Shown here one piece after another: positions 49,344-58,842 of a stretch of DNA of 64,000 nt. The DNA comes from GH45 sp046704385 (GTDB taxonomy: Bacteria; Bacteroidota; Bacteroidia; Bacteroidales; SZUA-534). A program made the translations under genes and the position numbers. Within the stretch, counting starts at the first letter, position 1. Every line of letters begins with the position of its first letter. Where the stretch lies: assembly GCA_046704385.1 (NCBI GenBank), contig JBJKSB010000061.1:62001-126000 (forward strand), in the 5' to 3' direction. The notes beneath the pieces were generated by a model, which had not been told where the DNA came from, ran no database searches, and worked only from the letters and a program-made list of their open reading frames with translations.

Positions 49344-50531
49344 TTAATTTTTACATTTTTCATAAAACTGGTTTACCAGTCCCACAAAACGGGTTAGTTC
49401 TATATCACTTATTTTGGGTTGTTTTACAATCCAATTATAGGTTTTAAAAAGGTAGCTGATTTCATCAAATTGATTTCCGGTTTTTTGAGCCACCTGGCTA
49501 TAAAATTCCTCACCTTCTAAATCTTTTGAAATAAAGTAGTTACCATAAATAAAAGCCAGCATATGTTGCATCTTCTTTTTTACCAGGTCAATATGATCAC
49601 TATTCTGAAAATATAACTGTCCCAGCGTTTTTGTAAATTCCAGGGATGTATTTTGAGGCGGCACTAAAACAGGAATCTTACGCTGCTTTCGCCGACTTCC
49701 AAAAAGCAGGTATATTGACATAGCTGCAAGCAAAATATACCAGGCCCAGCGTAAAGCAGGCGATTTTAGAATAAATCTAACCATAGAAGTATCTGTAATA
49801 TTTTTATTCGGTTTATAATATGCATCCCAAACGGTAGGCAAATCAGGCAAATAATTTAATGCAATTTGAGAATACGGATTAAGCTCTTTTTTCAAAAAAT
49901 GATAATTGGCAAAAAGCAAAGGTTGTGTGTTTAAAAATATGGCACCTTTACCCAGTTCAATTTTTATAAAATTCGCCTTTCCATTTTCAGTAGTGCCCAG
50001 GGTTTCAAAATTGTTAGTATCACTATCAAAACTAAGGTAATTGTAACTTCGGTTTACTTCAAATTTTTTATTGATGCCTTCATTATTTCGTATCAAAATC
50101 TTCGAGGTATCCTTATCAAGTATCCCTGAAATTCTGAAATTAGAATTTATATGGATTTTGAGCGTATCGAATAATTCACGGTTAAAATGAAATGCCGAAA
50201 CAAAAATATTATTTCCACTATACGCCAGATCAAGTATAGTTCGAACATCCAGAGCATCGGGATTAAAATTATATGTAATTACCAGATAATTTTTTATTAC
50301 AGAATCCTTCAGCATCCCCACATTGTAAAAAGGTAAATTACTGGTAGTTAATTCACGGCCAAAAAAATTATCGAGTAAACCATACATTGCACTACAACCA
50401 TAGGGCTTGTTACTTTTTGCCGTAAAATCGGGAGTAAAATCTGCTTCCTGAGGACCAAAAATTTCCATCCCAAATAACAGCATAATGGAAAGGATCAGAA
50501 ACATTATATATTTACGTTCCTTTTTATTCAT
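49344..50531 (-). CDS. DUF4350 domain membrane protein
   Basis: 395 residues. N-terminal membrane helix (about 8-24), a large likely extracytoplasmic region with a GATase1-like DUF4350 fold, and a second helix (about 260-280, WYILLAAMSIYLLFGSRRK) with a cytoplasmic tail. It is part of the conserved DUF4129-DUF4350-MoxR-DUF58 set; function unknown. Overlaps DUF4129 by 8 bases. Confidence 0.82.
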   Translation of the reverse strand: MNKKERKYIMFLILSIMLLFGMEIFGPQEADFTPDFTAKSNKPYGCSAMYGLLDNFFGRELTTSNLPFYNVGMLKDSVIKNYLVITYNFNPDALDVRTILDLAYSGNNIFVSAFHFNRELFDTLKIHINSNFRISGILDKDTSKILIRNNEGINKKFEVNRSYNYLSFDSDTNNFETLGTTENGKANFIKIELGKGAIFLNTQPLLFANYHFLKKELNPYSQIALNYLPDLPTVWDAYYKPNKNITDTSMVRFILKSPALRWAWYILLAAMSIYLLFGSRRKQRKIPVLVPPQNTSLEFTKTLGQLYFQNSDHIDLVKKKMQHMLAFIYGNYFISKDLEGEEFYSQVAQKTGNQFDEISYLFKTYNWIVKQPKISDIELTRFVGLVNQFYEKCKN

Positions 50532-51219
50532 TTACAGCTAATTCGTTATGAAATTTAGTATAAACTCGGGCTATTTGTTCGTACACCCTGGCATCAACCA
50601 GAAACTCACCATACCAAATATGCTCATAGATTGTTGACAAGTGGCTGAAACTTCCAGCCCTGCCTTTATCTTTTATCTCCCTTAAAAAATCAGTATTGGT
50701 TTTGTTCTCTTTCCAGACAATCCATTGAAATTTATGTAATTCCTTTATAGTTTTAAAATGCCATAATCTCACGGCCTCGCGGAAATCTCCATCTTGTTCA
50801 GCTTTTTCAAGCAGGGGACTATAATCGAATTCCACCGGGTTGTCGACAAATGCAAAACTAGTTGATATTGGAGTTGTCTCCCTCGACCACATACTTTGAA
50901 AATTTGCTTTAACCATGAGCATAATTATCAAAGCAATTACTCCGGCAACAATTATATACCTGAAGGCTTTTGCCCCCGATGTATTTTGAAAAATCTTTTG
51001 TAAAAAACGCCCCACATACCATCTTAGTCGTTGCCATATGCTCACGGGTGGCTTAGAAGGTATTTTATAGGTATACTTTTTTAATTGCTGTAAACTATCA
51101 ATTTCGTGCGAATTAAAAGTACGCCCGGCTACAGGTCTAATCCCATCGGGTTGAGAATAAACCGGTAAAATAACCAGCATATAGAAAATAAAAATTAAAT
51201 ATTTTAACCAACCGGGCAT
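50524..51219 (-). CDS. DUF4129 domain protein
   Basis: 231 residues. N-terminal signal-like helix, a membrane helix (about 87-105), and a soluble C-terminal domain whose REAVRLWHFKTIKELHKF ... YEHIWYGEF pattern matches DUF4129 (often fused to transglutaminase in other bacteria, but no such domain here). Confidence 0.85.
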   Translation of the reverse strand: MPGWLKYLIFIFYMLVILPVYSQPDGIRPVAGRTFNSHEIDSLQQLKKYTYKIPSKPPVSIWQRLRWYVGRFLQKIFQNTSGAKAFRYIIVAGVIALIIMLMVKANFQSMWSRETTPISTSFAFVDNPVEFDYSPLLEKAEQDGDFREAVRLWHFKTIKELHKFQWIVWKENKTNTDFLREIKDKGRAGSFSHLSTIYEHIWYGEFLVDARVYEQIARVYTKFHNELAVNE

Positions 51220-51224
51220 GAAAA

Positions 51225-52130
51225 CTATTCTGTTAGGATTTCCGATTCAGGCAAAATTTCATCAATCCGCCTTTGCAAACCAGGTTTGTCTTTCTTTTCC
51301 AACAGATTGTAGTACTGAAAGGTCAGTGCAATAATGGGAATATTGTTTACAATAATCTGCCCGACAAAAGTTAATGCATAGGTGAAAATCATCACTCCCA
51401 TCGATAATTCAGGAGTACCGCCTTTTGCCGAAGTAATTCCAATAAAAATCAAATAAACATATTGCGGAATTGCGAAAGCCATTCCAATAATGCTCACTAT
51501 CAACGAAATAACAAAGTAAATCAGGAATGTCCACCACCAATTGCCATTTACCAAAAAGAAAGCCCGTTTTAAAGATTCACCAATGGTACCACCTTCCAAA
51601 ACCCTTACAGGAAAAGCAAAATAAACAACAATGGAAGCATAAAAGAGCGGCAGAAAGAAAAAGACTATTAACCATGGAGTCACTTTTGCAAACAGTACCA
51701 TAAGAAATATAAAACCAATCATAATGCCCACTATAGATACAGTAAGTCCTAAAATCAGGCCCAACGATTTTCTGGCTTTCTCCCAGATCCGGGCCATATC
51801 CATGTTTTCAGGTCCGTAGGTCTGATAATCTCTGAATATCTCAAGAATAATAGCCGGCATCAAAGAAAAAATTATTACTGCCAGTATAACTATAATGATA
51901 ATGGCAATGATTTGATTCGAGTAAGAAACGGCTGATTGATTAAACAATTGCGCCATTGAAGAATGTTGGTTTAATCCCAATAGCGCCCCAACAATAATGG
52001 CAAATGGAACCAGGTAATACAAAACAGATTTTAATAATATATTATAATTCTGTTTAATAAATAACAGTGTGACATTAATAATCTCACCAAAATCGCGCTC
52101 TTTTATAAATTCAATTTTTTCCTTTTGCAT
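51225..52130 (-). CDS. Multi-pass integral membrane protein
   Basis: 301 residues with six to seven hydrophobic helices. Similar to membrane proteins of the MoxR-DUF58-RDD cluster that have a glycerophosphodiester-phosphodiesterase-like membrane domain; I cannot name the domain firmly. Overlaps the spoIIM-like gene by 20 bases. Confidence 0.78.
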   Translation of the reverse strand: MQKEKIEFIKERDFGEIINVTLLFIKQNYNILLKSVLYYLVPFAIIVGALLGLNQHSSMAQLFNQSAVSYSNQIIAIIIIVILAVIIFSLMPAIILEIFRDYQTYGPENMDMARIWEKARKSLGLILGLTVSIVGIMIGFIFLMVLFAKVTPWLIVFFFLPLFYASIVVYFAFPVRVLEGGTIGESLKRAFFLVNGNWWWTFLIYFVISLIVSIIGMAFAIPQYVYLIFIGITSAKGGTPELSMGVMIFTYALTFVGQIIVNNIPIIALTFQYYNLLEKKDKPGLQRRIDEILPESEILTE

Positions 52131-53139
52131 ATCTATTCAATTTTTCATGAACTTTAATGGGATATAAGATAAAATACCAGATTATAAAAACTAATGAAAT
52201 ACCAATAATTGAAGTACTCAAAAAGGCTGGCATCTCAGTGTGACGGGTTACAAATCCCTCTAAAAAACCGGCTGTAATAAAAACCGGCACCAAACCTATG
52301 CCTATTTTAAGCCCTTTTCGGATACCCTGCCTGAATGATCTCATCCGACTGTAAGTCCCAGGAAACAATAAGCTGTTACCCAGAACAAAACCAGCAGAAG
52401 CGGCCATAATAATTGCTGAAATTTCAAGAGTGCCATGAATCCAGATAACCTTAGCCGATTGCAAAAACAAATGGTGTTGGGCAAAAAATGCCTGAAAAGT
52501 ACCCAGCATAATACCATTCTTAAAAATGACAAATCCGGTACCAACAGCAGTAAAAATGCCCATAAGAAAAGCCATAAAGGCTACCTTTATATTGTTCATT
52601 GTAATTCCAAGGAACATTAAAGTTTCATTCGTTGATTTATAAACAGCCATCGGGTCACCTTTTGCAATATTGTCGATTGTCATATTCACATAACTATCAC
52701 CCATTATCAACCTTGAAAAAGTAGTGTCGTTGGCTTGCGAAATCCATCCAATAGCAACGGACAACATAAAAACTAAAAAAGCATAAAGCAACTGTACTCT
52801 TGTTTCATACATAACTAACGGGAGCTCAGTTACCCAGAATTCACGAATCCTGCTTTTCTTCTCCTTCCTGGTGCGATATATATTTTGATGGAGCTTTAAC
52901 GCTAAGCCGTTAAGATATCCGGTAATATCAGAATTTGGGTAATAGGTTTTAGCATACGCCAGATCATCAGTCAATTGAATAAATAAATTAGCCAAATCCT
53001 CGGGATTTTGACTCCCCAAACGGGTCATTTCCTCATCAAGTTTTTTCCATCTTGATATATTTCTGTTTATAAAGGTTATCTCTTTCAATATATACCGGCT
53101 AGTTTTATAAAACCAAAGATAAAAAAAATTGAATATCAT
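52111..53139 (-). CDS. SpoIIM/DUF95-like membrane protein
   Basis: About 342 residues. N-terminal helical cytoplasmic domain (SRWKKLDEEMTRLGSQNPEDL) and five to six membrane helices with the H-x-H/G-rich WIHGTLEISAIIMAASAGF segment typical of the stage II sporulation M/DUF95 family, here in a non-sporulating lineage. The frame reaches 53184, but ATG 53139 or a TTG at 53088 (LKEITFINRN, closest to family N-termini) are more plausible. It is divergent from the RDD gene. Confidence 0.86.
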   Translation of the reverse strand: MIFNFFYLWFYKTSRYILKEITFINRNISRWKKLDEEMTRLGSQNPEDLANLFIQLTDDLAYAKTYYPNSDITGYLNGLALKLHQNIYRTRKEKKSRIREFWVTELPLVMYETRVQLLYAFLVFMLSVAIGWISQANDTTFSRLIMGDSYVNMTIDNIAKGDPMAVYKSTNETLMFLGITMNNIKVAFMAFLMGIFTAVGTGFVIFKNGIMLGTFQAFFAQHHLFLQSAKVIWIHGTLEISAIIMAASAGFVLGNSLLFPGTYSRMRSFRQGIRKGLKIGIGLVPVFITAGFLEGFVTRHTEMPAFLSTSIIGISLVFIIWYFILYPIKVHEKLNRYAKGKN

Positions 53140-53261
53140 CAAAGCCGGACACTTCAATACCAAATCAATTTTACTACTGCACAAAACCCAAATTAGTTTT
53201 ATTTAGAATTTTATCAATTTTGGTATATTTAGGCAAGTTTTAAAACCCCAAAAATTAAACA

Positions 53262-53987
53262 ATGGAAAATTTTGGAATACAAACCACACAAAATGTACAG
53301 TTGAACTACCGTATGGCCAGCATTGGCGAGAGAATTCTGGCTTATTTTATTGACATGTTTATTATTGCTGTTATAGAATTGTTTTTATTTGGATTATTAA
53401 GAGTTGATGGCATTTCAGGCCCAACCATGTATATTGTGATATCAATACCGTTTTTATTTTACCATCTCATTTTTGAAAATGTAATGAATGGGCAGAGTTT
53501 GGGTAAAAAGGCCATGCAAATAAAAGTTATAGCCCTCGATGGCTCACCGGTAACTTTTGGAAAATACCTGATAAGGTGGGTATTACGATTAATGGACATT
53601 GGTTTAAGCGGGGGTTTTTTTGCGGTAATAACCATAATTGCCTCTAAAAAAGGGCAGCGAATTGGAGACCTTGCAGCCGGGACATCTTTAATTAGTACAA
53701 AAGAAAAAACCAAATTTGATGAATCTGTATTTGTAAACCTTCCCGATGATTATAAAGTAACTTTCCCCCAGGCGGCCGATCTGGAATATAAACATTTGAA
53801 AACATTGATAGATGTTATCAAATTTTATAAAGAGAATCCGGAAAAGAAAGAAGCTATATTAATGGTATACAAAACCCGTAAAAACCTTGAAACCCGTTTT
53901 GGAATATCTACTGAACAAAAACCCGTCGATTTAATTGAAACCGTTATCAAGGACTTTAATGCATTAATAAAAACTAAAGAAAATTGA
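53262..53987 (+). CDS. RDD family membrane protein
   Basis: 241 residues. An RDD domain (about 12-145) with the ASIGERILAYFIDMFIIAV start, GQSLGKKAMQIKV and RIGDLAAGT motifs, three membrane helices, then a soluble charged C-terminal tail. It faces the SpoIIM operon head to head; TATATTTA (53224-53231) is a plausible -7 element. The pair is a conserved genomic neighbour set. Confidence 0.9.
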   Translation: MENFGIQTTQNVQLNYRMASIGERILAYFIDMFIIAVIELFLFGLLRVDGISGPTMYIVISIPFLFYHLIFENVMNGQSLGKKAMQIKVIALDGSPVTFGKYLIRWVLRLMDIGLSGGFFAVITIIASKKGQRIGDLAAGTSLISTKEKTKFDESVFVNLPDDYKVTFPQAADLEYKHLKTLIDVIKFYKENPEKKEAILMVYKTRKNLETRFGISTEQKPVDLIETVIKDFNALIKTKEN

Positions 53988-54077
53988 CATTTACCTAAAC
54001 AATTTCCTTTTTTTTTTGTATCTTTTTTTGATAGTTACTCATGTATGAGTAATAGATGAAGAGTATAAACAATGGCT

Positions 54078-54109
54078 TTTGAAAATTTTTGAAAATTTTC
54101 ATAAGTTTG
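54078..54109 (+). promoter_or_regulatory. Consensus promoter of the HNH gene
   Basis: TTTG (54078-54081), 20-base spacer, TAAGTTTG (54102-54109): exact match to the Bacteroidota consensus. Confidence 0.75.
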
Positions 54110-54130
54110 CCAGACTAATAGGGCAAGAAA

Positions 54131-54793
54131 ATGGGAAAATTTAAGCAAGTTAAACTTAAAGGTGTTAACGACATCATTGAGGTTAATGAAGACGGTACTA
54201 TATTAAAGTACCAGGGAAAAGAAGTTAACCAGCATGTTATCAAAACTTCAAAGCATAATGCTGGTTATAAGGCAGTTAGTATTAACGGTAAAAGCTTTTA
54301 TGTGCACCGCATTGTAGCGGAAGCTTATGTGCACAATGACAGGCCAATTGCCAATAAATACGTATTGCACCTAAACAATGATGTTTCAAACAACCACTAC
54401 ACCAACTTAAAATGGGGTACAGGTAAAGATTTGTATGCTAAAAACCGTCAGGTGATTGATGATGGCGGAATTAAGTATCGTGGTAGTTCAACCATTAGTT
54501 ATGAAGAAGCATTAAAAATTGCTAAAAGACTTGACAATGGTGAGTTTGCCAAGGACATTTGCGTTGAGTACGGCGTTTCGGAAATGTCGATTGCCAGGAT
54601 CAGGAAACGCTATTGCAAACAGAAAAATGCATCGCCTCGGTACAATCACGAGGTTAAAACGATGGTTTACAAGTTGTCAAAAAAATACACGGCTCCTGAA
54701 ATAGCCAATATTACTGGATTAACCTATCACACAGTATATCGTTGGCTGAAAAAAACAGAGGATTCTGATGAAAAGCCTGTTTTTTATTATTAA
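54131..54793 (+). CDS. HNH-type nuclease-like protein with C-terminal HTH segments
   Basis: 220 residues. N-terminal beta-strands (NUMOD4-like) lead into FYVHRIVAEAYV and YVLHLNNDVSNNHYTNLKW, the phage/homing-type HNH core (about 60-98): the first His of the usual DH pair is kept but its Asp is Leu. Two helix-turn-helix-like segments follow (about 120-155, YGVSEMSIARI; about 180-210, NITGLTYHTVYRWL). The mix suggests a DNA-binding nuclease or ex-nuclease regulator. It stands alone between conserved genes with its own consensus promoter, so it may be a mobile insertion; no intron was seen. Confidence 0.78.
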   Translation: MGKFKQVKLKGVNDIIEVNEDGTILKYQGKEVNQHVIKTSKHNAGYKAVSINGKSFYVHRIVAEAYVHNDRPIANKYVLHLNNDVSNNHYTNLKWGTGKDLYAKNRQVIDDGGIKYRGSSTISYEEALKIAKRLDNGEFAKDICVEYGVSEMSIARIRKRYCKQKNASPRYNHEVKTMVYKLSKKYTAPEIANITGLTYHTVYRWLKKTEDSDEKPVFYY

Positions 54794-54825
54794 CCTGATT
54801 CGATAAAAATAGTTAGTACAGGTTA

Positions 54826-55608
54826 TTAATGGTCGAATTTTTTGGCTTCCTGCCAGATTTTTTCCATTTCGATTAAAGGCATGGATTTTAAATCGATGCC
54901 TTGCTTAATGGTTTTCTCTTCCAGGTAGTTAAACCTTTTAATGAATTTAAGGTTCGTTCGTTCCAGTGCATTTTCCGGGTTTATTCCATAAAGCCGGGCT
55001 GCATTTATTATGCTAAAAAATAAATCACCGAACTCGAGTTCTGCTTCGGCTGATTCAGGATCCTTATGTAATTCCTCCTTCAGTTCTGAAATTTCTTCGG
55101 CCACCTTATCCCAAACCTGTTCACGCTCGTCCCAGTCAAACCCAACGCCTCGGACTTTATCCTGAATCCGGTAAGCTTTTATCAACGCTGGTAACGAACG
55201 GGGTACGCCCTCAAGAACCGAACGGTTACCTCCCTTTTCTTTAAGTTTCAGTTGTTCCCAGTTTTCTTCCACATCACGAGCCGTTGAAACTTTTGTATCA
55301 CCAAAAATGTGTGGGTGCCGGTATCGCAATTTTTCGTTTATATTTTCAAGTACATCAGAAATATCAAAAGCATTTTTTTCCGATCCTATTTTTGAGTAAA
55401 ACACTATATGCAACATTAAATCGCCAAGTTCTTTCTTTATTTCTTCCAAATTGTTATCAATAATTGAATCAGAAAGTTCGTATGTTTCTTCAATAGTCAA
55501 TGTTCGTAGGCTTTCCAGTGTCTGCTTTTTATCCCATGGGCATTTGTCCCGCAATTCATCCATAATTTCAAGCAGCGTGGCAAAGTTATTTTTGTGTTTT
55601 TCAATCAT
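54826..55608 (-). CDS. mazG: Nucleoside triphosphate pyrophosphohydrolase MazG
   Basis: 260 residues with two MazG domains (about 20-110 and 150-235). The EETYELSDSI and EEIKKELGDLMLHIVF motifs hold the Mg-binding Glu residues; CPWDKKQT is the N-terminal family mark. Hydrolyses NTPs to NMP and PPi, removing aberrant nucleotides or lowering ppGpp substrates. TAACTTTG (on the minus strand at 55668-55661) is a -7-like match 53 bases upstream. Confidence 0.95.
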   Translation of the reverse strand: MIEKHKNNFATLLEIMDELRDKCPWDKKQTLESLRTLTIEETYELSDSIIDNNLEEIKKELGDLMLHIVFYSKIGSEKNAFDISDVLENINEKLRYRHPHIFGDTKVSTARDVEENWEQLKLKEKGGNRSVLEGVPRSLPALIKAYRIQDKVRGVGFDWDEREQVWDKVAEEISELKEELHKDPESAEAELEFGDLFFSIINAARLYGINPENALERTNLKFIKRFNYLEEKTIKQGIDLKSMPLIEMEKIWQEAKKFDH

Positions 55609-55771
55609 TTCTAAAAATTATATGTTTAGGAAAAACAAATGTGTTTTCGTTTAAAATATCCAAAGTTATTTGTTATCAAATTCTTCATAAAATAAAAAAT
55701 GGAATCAATGGTTCACAACACTTTATTTCATTAATCTTAAGGCATATGAAAATCCTTTTTCCATTAGTTAC

Positions 55772-56308
55772 CTAATAGCCCTCAATAATAATATCTTGAG
55801 GTAAACCGACTCTCATAAAATACCTAGCAAAAGCCTGTGATAAATGTTCACGATATGGGGGAAGAAGTCTTTGCCTTGAATCTAGGCTCTTAGCAATTTC
55901 TCTTAAACTACCAATTTGAATTCCATAAACATTGCGAAAGTCAACAACTATGTAATCTCTTATATTATTATCTTCAGATTTATTTAGAAGGTGATAACCC
56001 GGAAGAAAACCTCTCTTTAAATTTTCTATATTTTTTTTTACTGCTTTCTTGGACTGTTCATTTTCTGGCAAACTTTCAATAAATGTCTTCAAAGAAAAAT
56101 ATGGACAGACAAGAACAATCTGTATCTTATTGTTGGTAAGGTCACAGGATTGAGATAAAATTATTGAATCAATAAGCTTAATCTCTATTTCGGGTTCTTC
56201 TCCTACAGCGATTCTCGATGGAGGCACAACAATTGGACAATCAGGAATTATATCGCCCTGTTCAATTTCAGCTGATTGATTAACCTGATTATACCATACA
56301 AATTCCAT
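55772..56308 (-). CDS. Unknown protein, third gene of the TIGR04255 cassette
   Basis: 178 residues, no signal peptide or membrane helix. Noted features are an aromatic N-terminus (MEFVWYNQVNQS), a DIIPDCPIV turn and IILSQSCDLTNNK, a possible Cys-containing catalytic or metal site. I recall the SQSCDL pattern from unclassified island proteins but cannot name a family. It starts 6 bases after the 112-residue gene. Confidence 0.72.
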   Translation of the reverse strand: MEFVWYNQVNQSAEIEQGDIIPDCPIVVPPSRIAVGEEPEIEIKLIDSIILSQSCDLTNNKIQIVLVCPYFSLKTFIESLPENEQSKKAVKKNIENLKRGFLPGYHLLNKSEDNNIRDYIVVDFRNVYGIQIGSLREIAKSLDSRQRLLPPYREHLSQAFARYFMRVGLPQDIIIEGY

Positions 56309-56314
56309 ATTATC

Positions 56315-56653
56315 TCAATCAATTACTATATATGGTCTATATTTAGTTACGGTTTTAATTTTACTTTTAAGTTTAATCGTATTACTAAAATCAACAGTTG
56401 CTACTAAATCAAATTCACTAAAATCACGTTCTTCCCAAGTTGAGGTATTTGGTGATTCTAAACCTGCTAAACTTAAATTTGTAGAATAAATATTTTCCTT
56501 CTTCCAATTGGAAAAAAGAAAATCTTCTGGAACAATATAATATGCATTATTTAAACATGTGCTTGACATATTACTCTCAAAATACACTTCATGTTTAATT
56601 TGGGTAATTATGCAATTATCAACATCAATTGAAGGAGGAATTATCAAGAGCAT
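56315..56653 (-). CDS. Small unknown protein, second gene of the TIGR04255 cassette
   Basis: 112 residues, soluble, mostly beta-predicted, no recognised motif. Tightly placed between the TIGR04255 gene (6-base gap) and the 178-residue gene (6-base gap), so certainly part of the same operon. Its size and position would suit an antitoxin, adaptor or immunity-type partner, but this is only a guess. Confidence 0.7.
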   Translation of the reverse strand: MLLIIPPSIDVDNCIITQIKHEVYFESNMSSTCLNNAYYIVPEDFLFSNWKKENIYSTNLSLAGLESPNTSTWEERDFSEFDLVATVDFSNTIKLKSKIKTVTKYRPYIVID

Positions 56654-56659
56654 ATTTTT

Positions 56660-57391
56660 CTATTTAAAAGATTCATATAATTTACCAGCAGTTAATGACT
56701 TAAACATATTACTACCTAATTCGTGTGCGCTATCTAACCAATACTTAAGCTTGTCAGTATTATATTTTTCTTTTTTCCCATAAATCTTTGTTTGTAAGAC
56801 TAATCCATCCCTTTCATTATTAATCTTCCCATCACGTAAGTTTAAAGAAACTATATTTTCTTCAACTTTATAGTTGAATGTGAAATTTACATCTTGCATT
56901 ACAGAATCAGTACCATTCATAAAATTGTCTTTCAAGCTTAATTGAAGGTTTGAATTAATAAAAAACAAAGGAGTTTCTTTACTTTTGTCATATTCCAAGA
57001 AGTCAATATAAGTTAATGCTGGTGACATATCAAGGCCTGAATATCTCGGATATATTTCATATAATACATTGAGAACTTCATTTGATTCATTTCTAAATTG
57101 TTCCCAGTAATATTTATCATCAATCGTATTAACTGAAATTAATCCAGGTCCTATCTGAACCAATGGATAGCTTCCTTGTTTTTCTCTAAATCTAAAAACT
57201 GGATTACCTTTTACAATTTCCAACGGAACATCCGGAGGTATTAAATTTTCTCTATGAGAATACTTAGATTTAAGATTTGTATATAAATCACCGTGCAAAT
57301 ATTGGAAATCTACAATATCATTTTTAGTTGTAATATCCCATTTTATTTCGAAAATAACCTCCATTAGTGGAGCATTCGGCAATTTACTCAT
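56660..57391 (-). CDS. TIGR04255 family protein
   Basis: 243 residues. The opening PLMEVIFEIKWDI and the two-domain pattern (FRFREKQGSYPLVQIGPGLI and a C-terminal helix with LKYWLDSAHELGSNMFKSL) fit the TIGR04255 family, sporadically distributed, of unknown function and often found in accessory islands. First gene of a three-gene operon; no close neighbour explains its role. Confidence 0.78.
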   Translation of the reverse strand: MSKLPNAPLMEVIFEIKWDITTKNDIVDFQYLHGDLYTNLKSKYSHRENLIPPDVPLEIVKGNPVFRFREKQGSYPLVQIGPGLISVNTIDDKYYWEQFRNESNEVLNVLYEIYPRYSGLDMSPALTYIDFLEYDKSKETPLFFINSNLQLSLKDNFMNGTDSVMQDVNFTFNYKVEENIVSLNLRDGKINNERDGLVLQTKIYGKKEKYNTDKLKYWLDSAHELGSNMFKSLTAGKLYESFK

Positions 57392-57568
57392 AATTCAAAT
57401 TAAAAATTATATACAAATGTATTTATTAATTGGAGACGAAACTTCACTTTAAGGTTTATTTAACACTTAATTTGAAATAGATTTTTATCTTTAACTAATG
57501 GTCATGTTATAAATACTTCAAATAAATCCAAATTATTTAAACAAACAAGAGCTATACCAAAAACTTTA

Positions 57569-57853
57569 CTATATATTCTCAACTGTCCAGGCAGTAAATG
57601 GTGCCTCACCCCAACCTGTGAGTTTCTCCTTAAATTCAATATTAATATCCGATTTCCGGAATTTATTTAGGGCTCCTTGAGTATGCCAAATAGTATAAAT
57701 ATGATACTGATATTTTTCATCTAAATCAGCAAAACAATCCGCATGATGGCAGTTTTTAAAAGTTCTTACCTCGTTCAAAAATCCGGTTTTAAACTTGTTG
57801 AATGCATCAATACTTGTGGGTTTAATCTTAACTTTAACTATCCTCGTAATCAT
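57569..57853 (-). CDS. ABM-type monooxygenase-like protein
   Basis: 94 residues with the ferredoxin-like pattern of antibiotic biosynthesis/quinol monooxygenases (ITRIVKVKIKPTSIDAF ... YTIWHTQGALNKFRKS). The family includes heme- and quinol-acting enzymes; the activity here is not known. It overlaps the downstream-written SAM hydroxide adenosyltransferase gene by 4 bases (ATGA type), so the two are translationally coupled. Confidence 0.78.
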   Translation of the reverse strand: MITRIVKVKIKPTSIDAFNKFKTGFLNEVRTFKNCHHADCFADLDEKYQYHIYTIWHTQGALNKFRKSDINIEFKEKLTGWGEAPFTAWTVENI

Positions 57854-58629
57854 TTGAATTTTATTGTTACCGGTGAATTAATTTTAATGTCAATAAGTTC
57901 GGCAAAACGTGCATTACGCATGGCAATTTCAAGCAAGCCCAATGAATTGAAAAGGGCGAGCATCTCTCCCACTTCAACTTCCGAATATGCTTTGCAAAGC
58001 CTGTTTACACTGTATGTCTCACTTTTTACCGTTATTACAAAACTGCTTTTTTTACCAACCTGGTGAAATAGTTCTTCACTTATATTTGTTATAATATTTT
58101 GATATGAGTCAATATAAATAACATTTCCCGATATATCATGTTCATCAATAACAGGCATAAATTGAACATGCTTGTTCTGAGCCGGCATTTCTGACCCCAG
58201 ATCTTCTATTTTCCCACCATTATACAGATGAATTGCAGCTTCTGCAAATACGGTTAATTCAGGGAAAGAACTTATTTTGATAGAGTCATGCTCTTCAATT
58301 TTAATGATTTTATCGGGTTTTTCAATAAACATAAGACTGAAAACCCCGTTGTCGGTACCTAAAAAATACTGATTTTTAATCTTAATACATATAGGAGGCT
58401 GTGATTCAGTGGGGTCACTGTTGATCCCGACAATATGAATCGTTCCTTCAGGATAAAAGGAAAAGGCATTTCTTAAAACAAACGCAGCCTGTGCATATTT
58501 AAAACTTTCAATTTTATTGGTAATCTCTATAACATTTACATCATCACACCGGCTATAAAGTAATCCTTTAATCGCACCCGTATAAAAATCGTCGTTATGC
58601 CAGTCGGTTGTAAGTGTTATTATGGACAT
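57850..58629 (-). CDS. SAM hydroxide adenosyltransferase (DUF62/fluorinase-like)
   Basis: 259 residues. ITLTTDWHNDDFYTGAIKG, LGTDNGVFSLM and YIDSYQNIITNI match the SAM-dependent chlorinase/fluorinase superfamily; the usual plain members split SAM into adenosine and methionine with water. The canonical TTDFG turn is TTDWH here. Likely a housekeeping SAM hydrolase rather than a halogenase. First gene of a two-gene operon with the ABM gene. Confidence 0.9.
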   Translation of the reverse strand: MSIITLTTDWHNDDFYTGAIKGLLYSRCDDVNVIEITNKIESFKYAQAAFVLRNAFSFYPEGTIHIVGINSDPTESQPPICIKIKNQYFLGTDNGVFSLMFIEKPDKIIKIEEHDSIKISSFPELTVFAEAAIHLYNGGKIEDLGSEMPAQNKHVQFMPVIDEHDISGNVIYIDSYQNIITNISEELFHQVGKKSSFVITVKSETYSVNRLCKAYSEVEVGEMLALFNSLGLLEIAMRNARFAELIDIKINSPVTIKFK

Positions 58630-58842
58630 AAAGTGAAAAAACTGCTATATATTAGACAAATGTAATGGAAATTTATTGAAATATTTATTTCTGATTTTAT
58701 TCTGTTAAAATTGCCCGATCCGCAGCTAAAGTCTCTCGATCATCTTTCTAAAACATGTTTTGGTGTACTATAAAACTACTAAATTATAAAGAGATAAATA
58801 TCTTGTGAAATCTATTTAAATATTAACTATATAACTGAAAGA

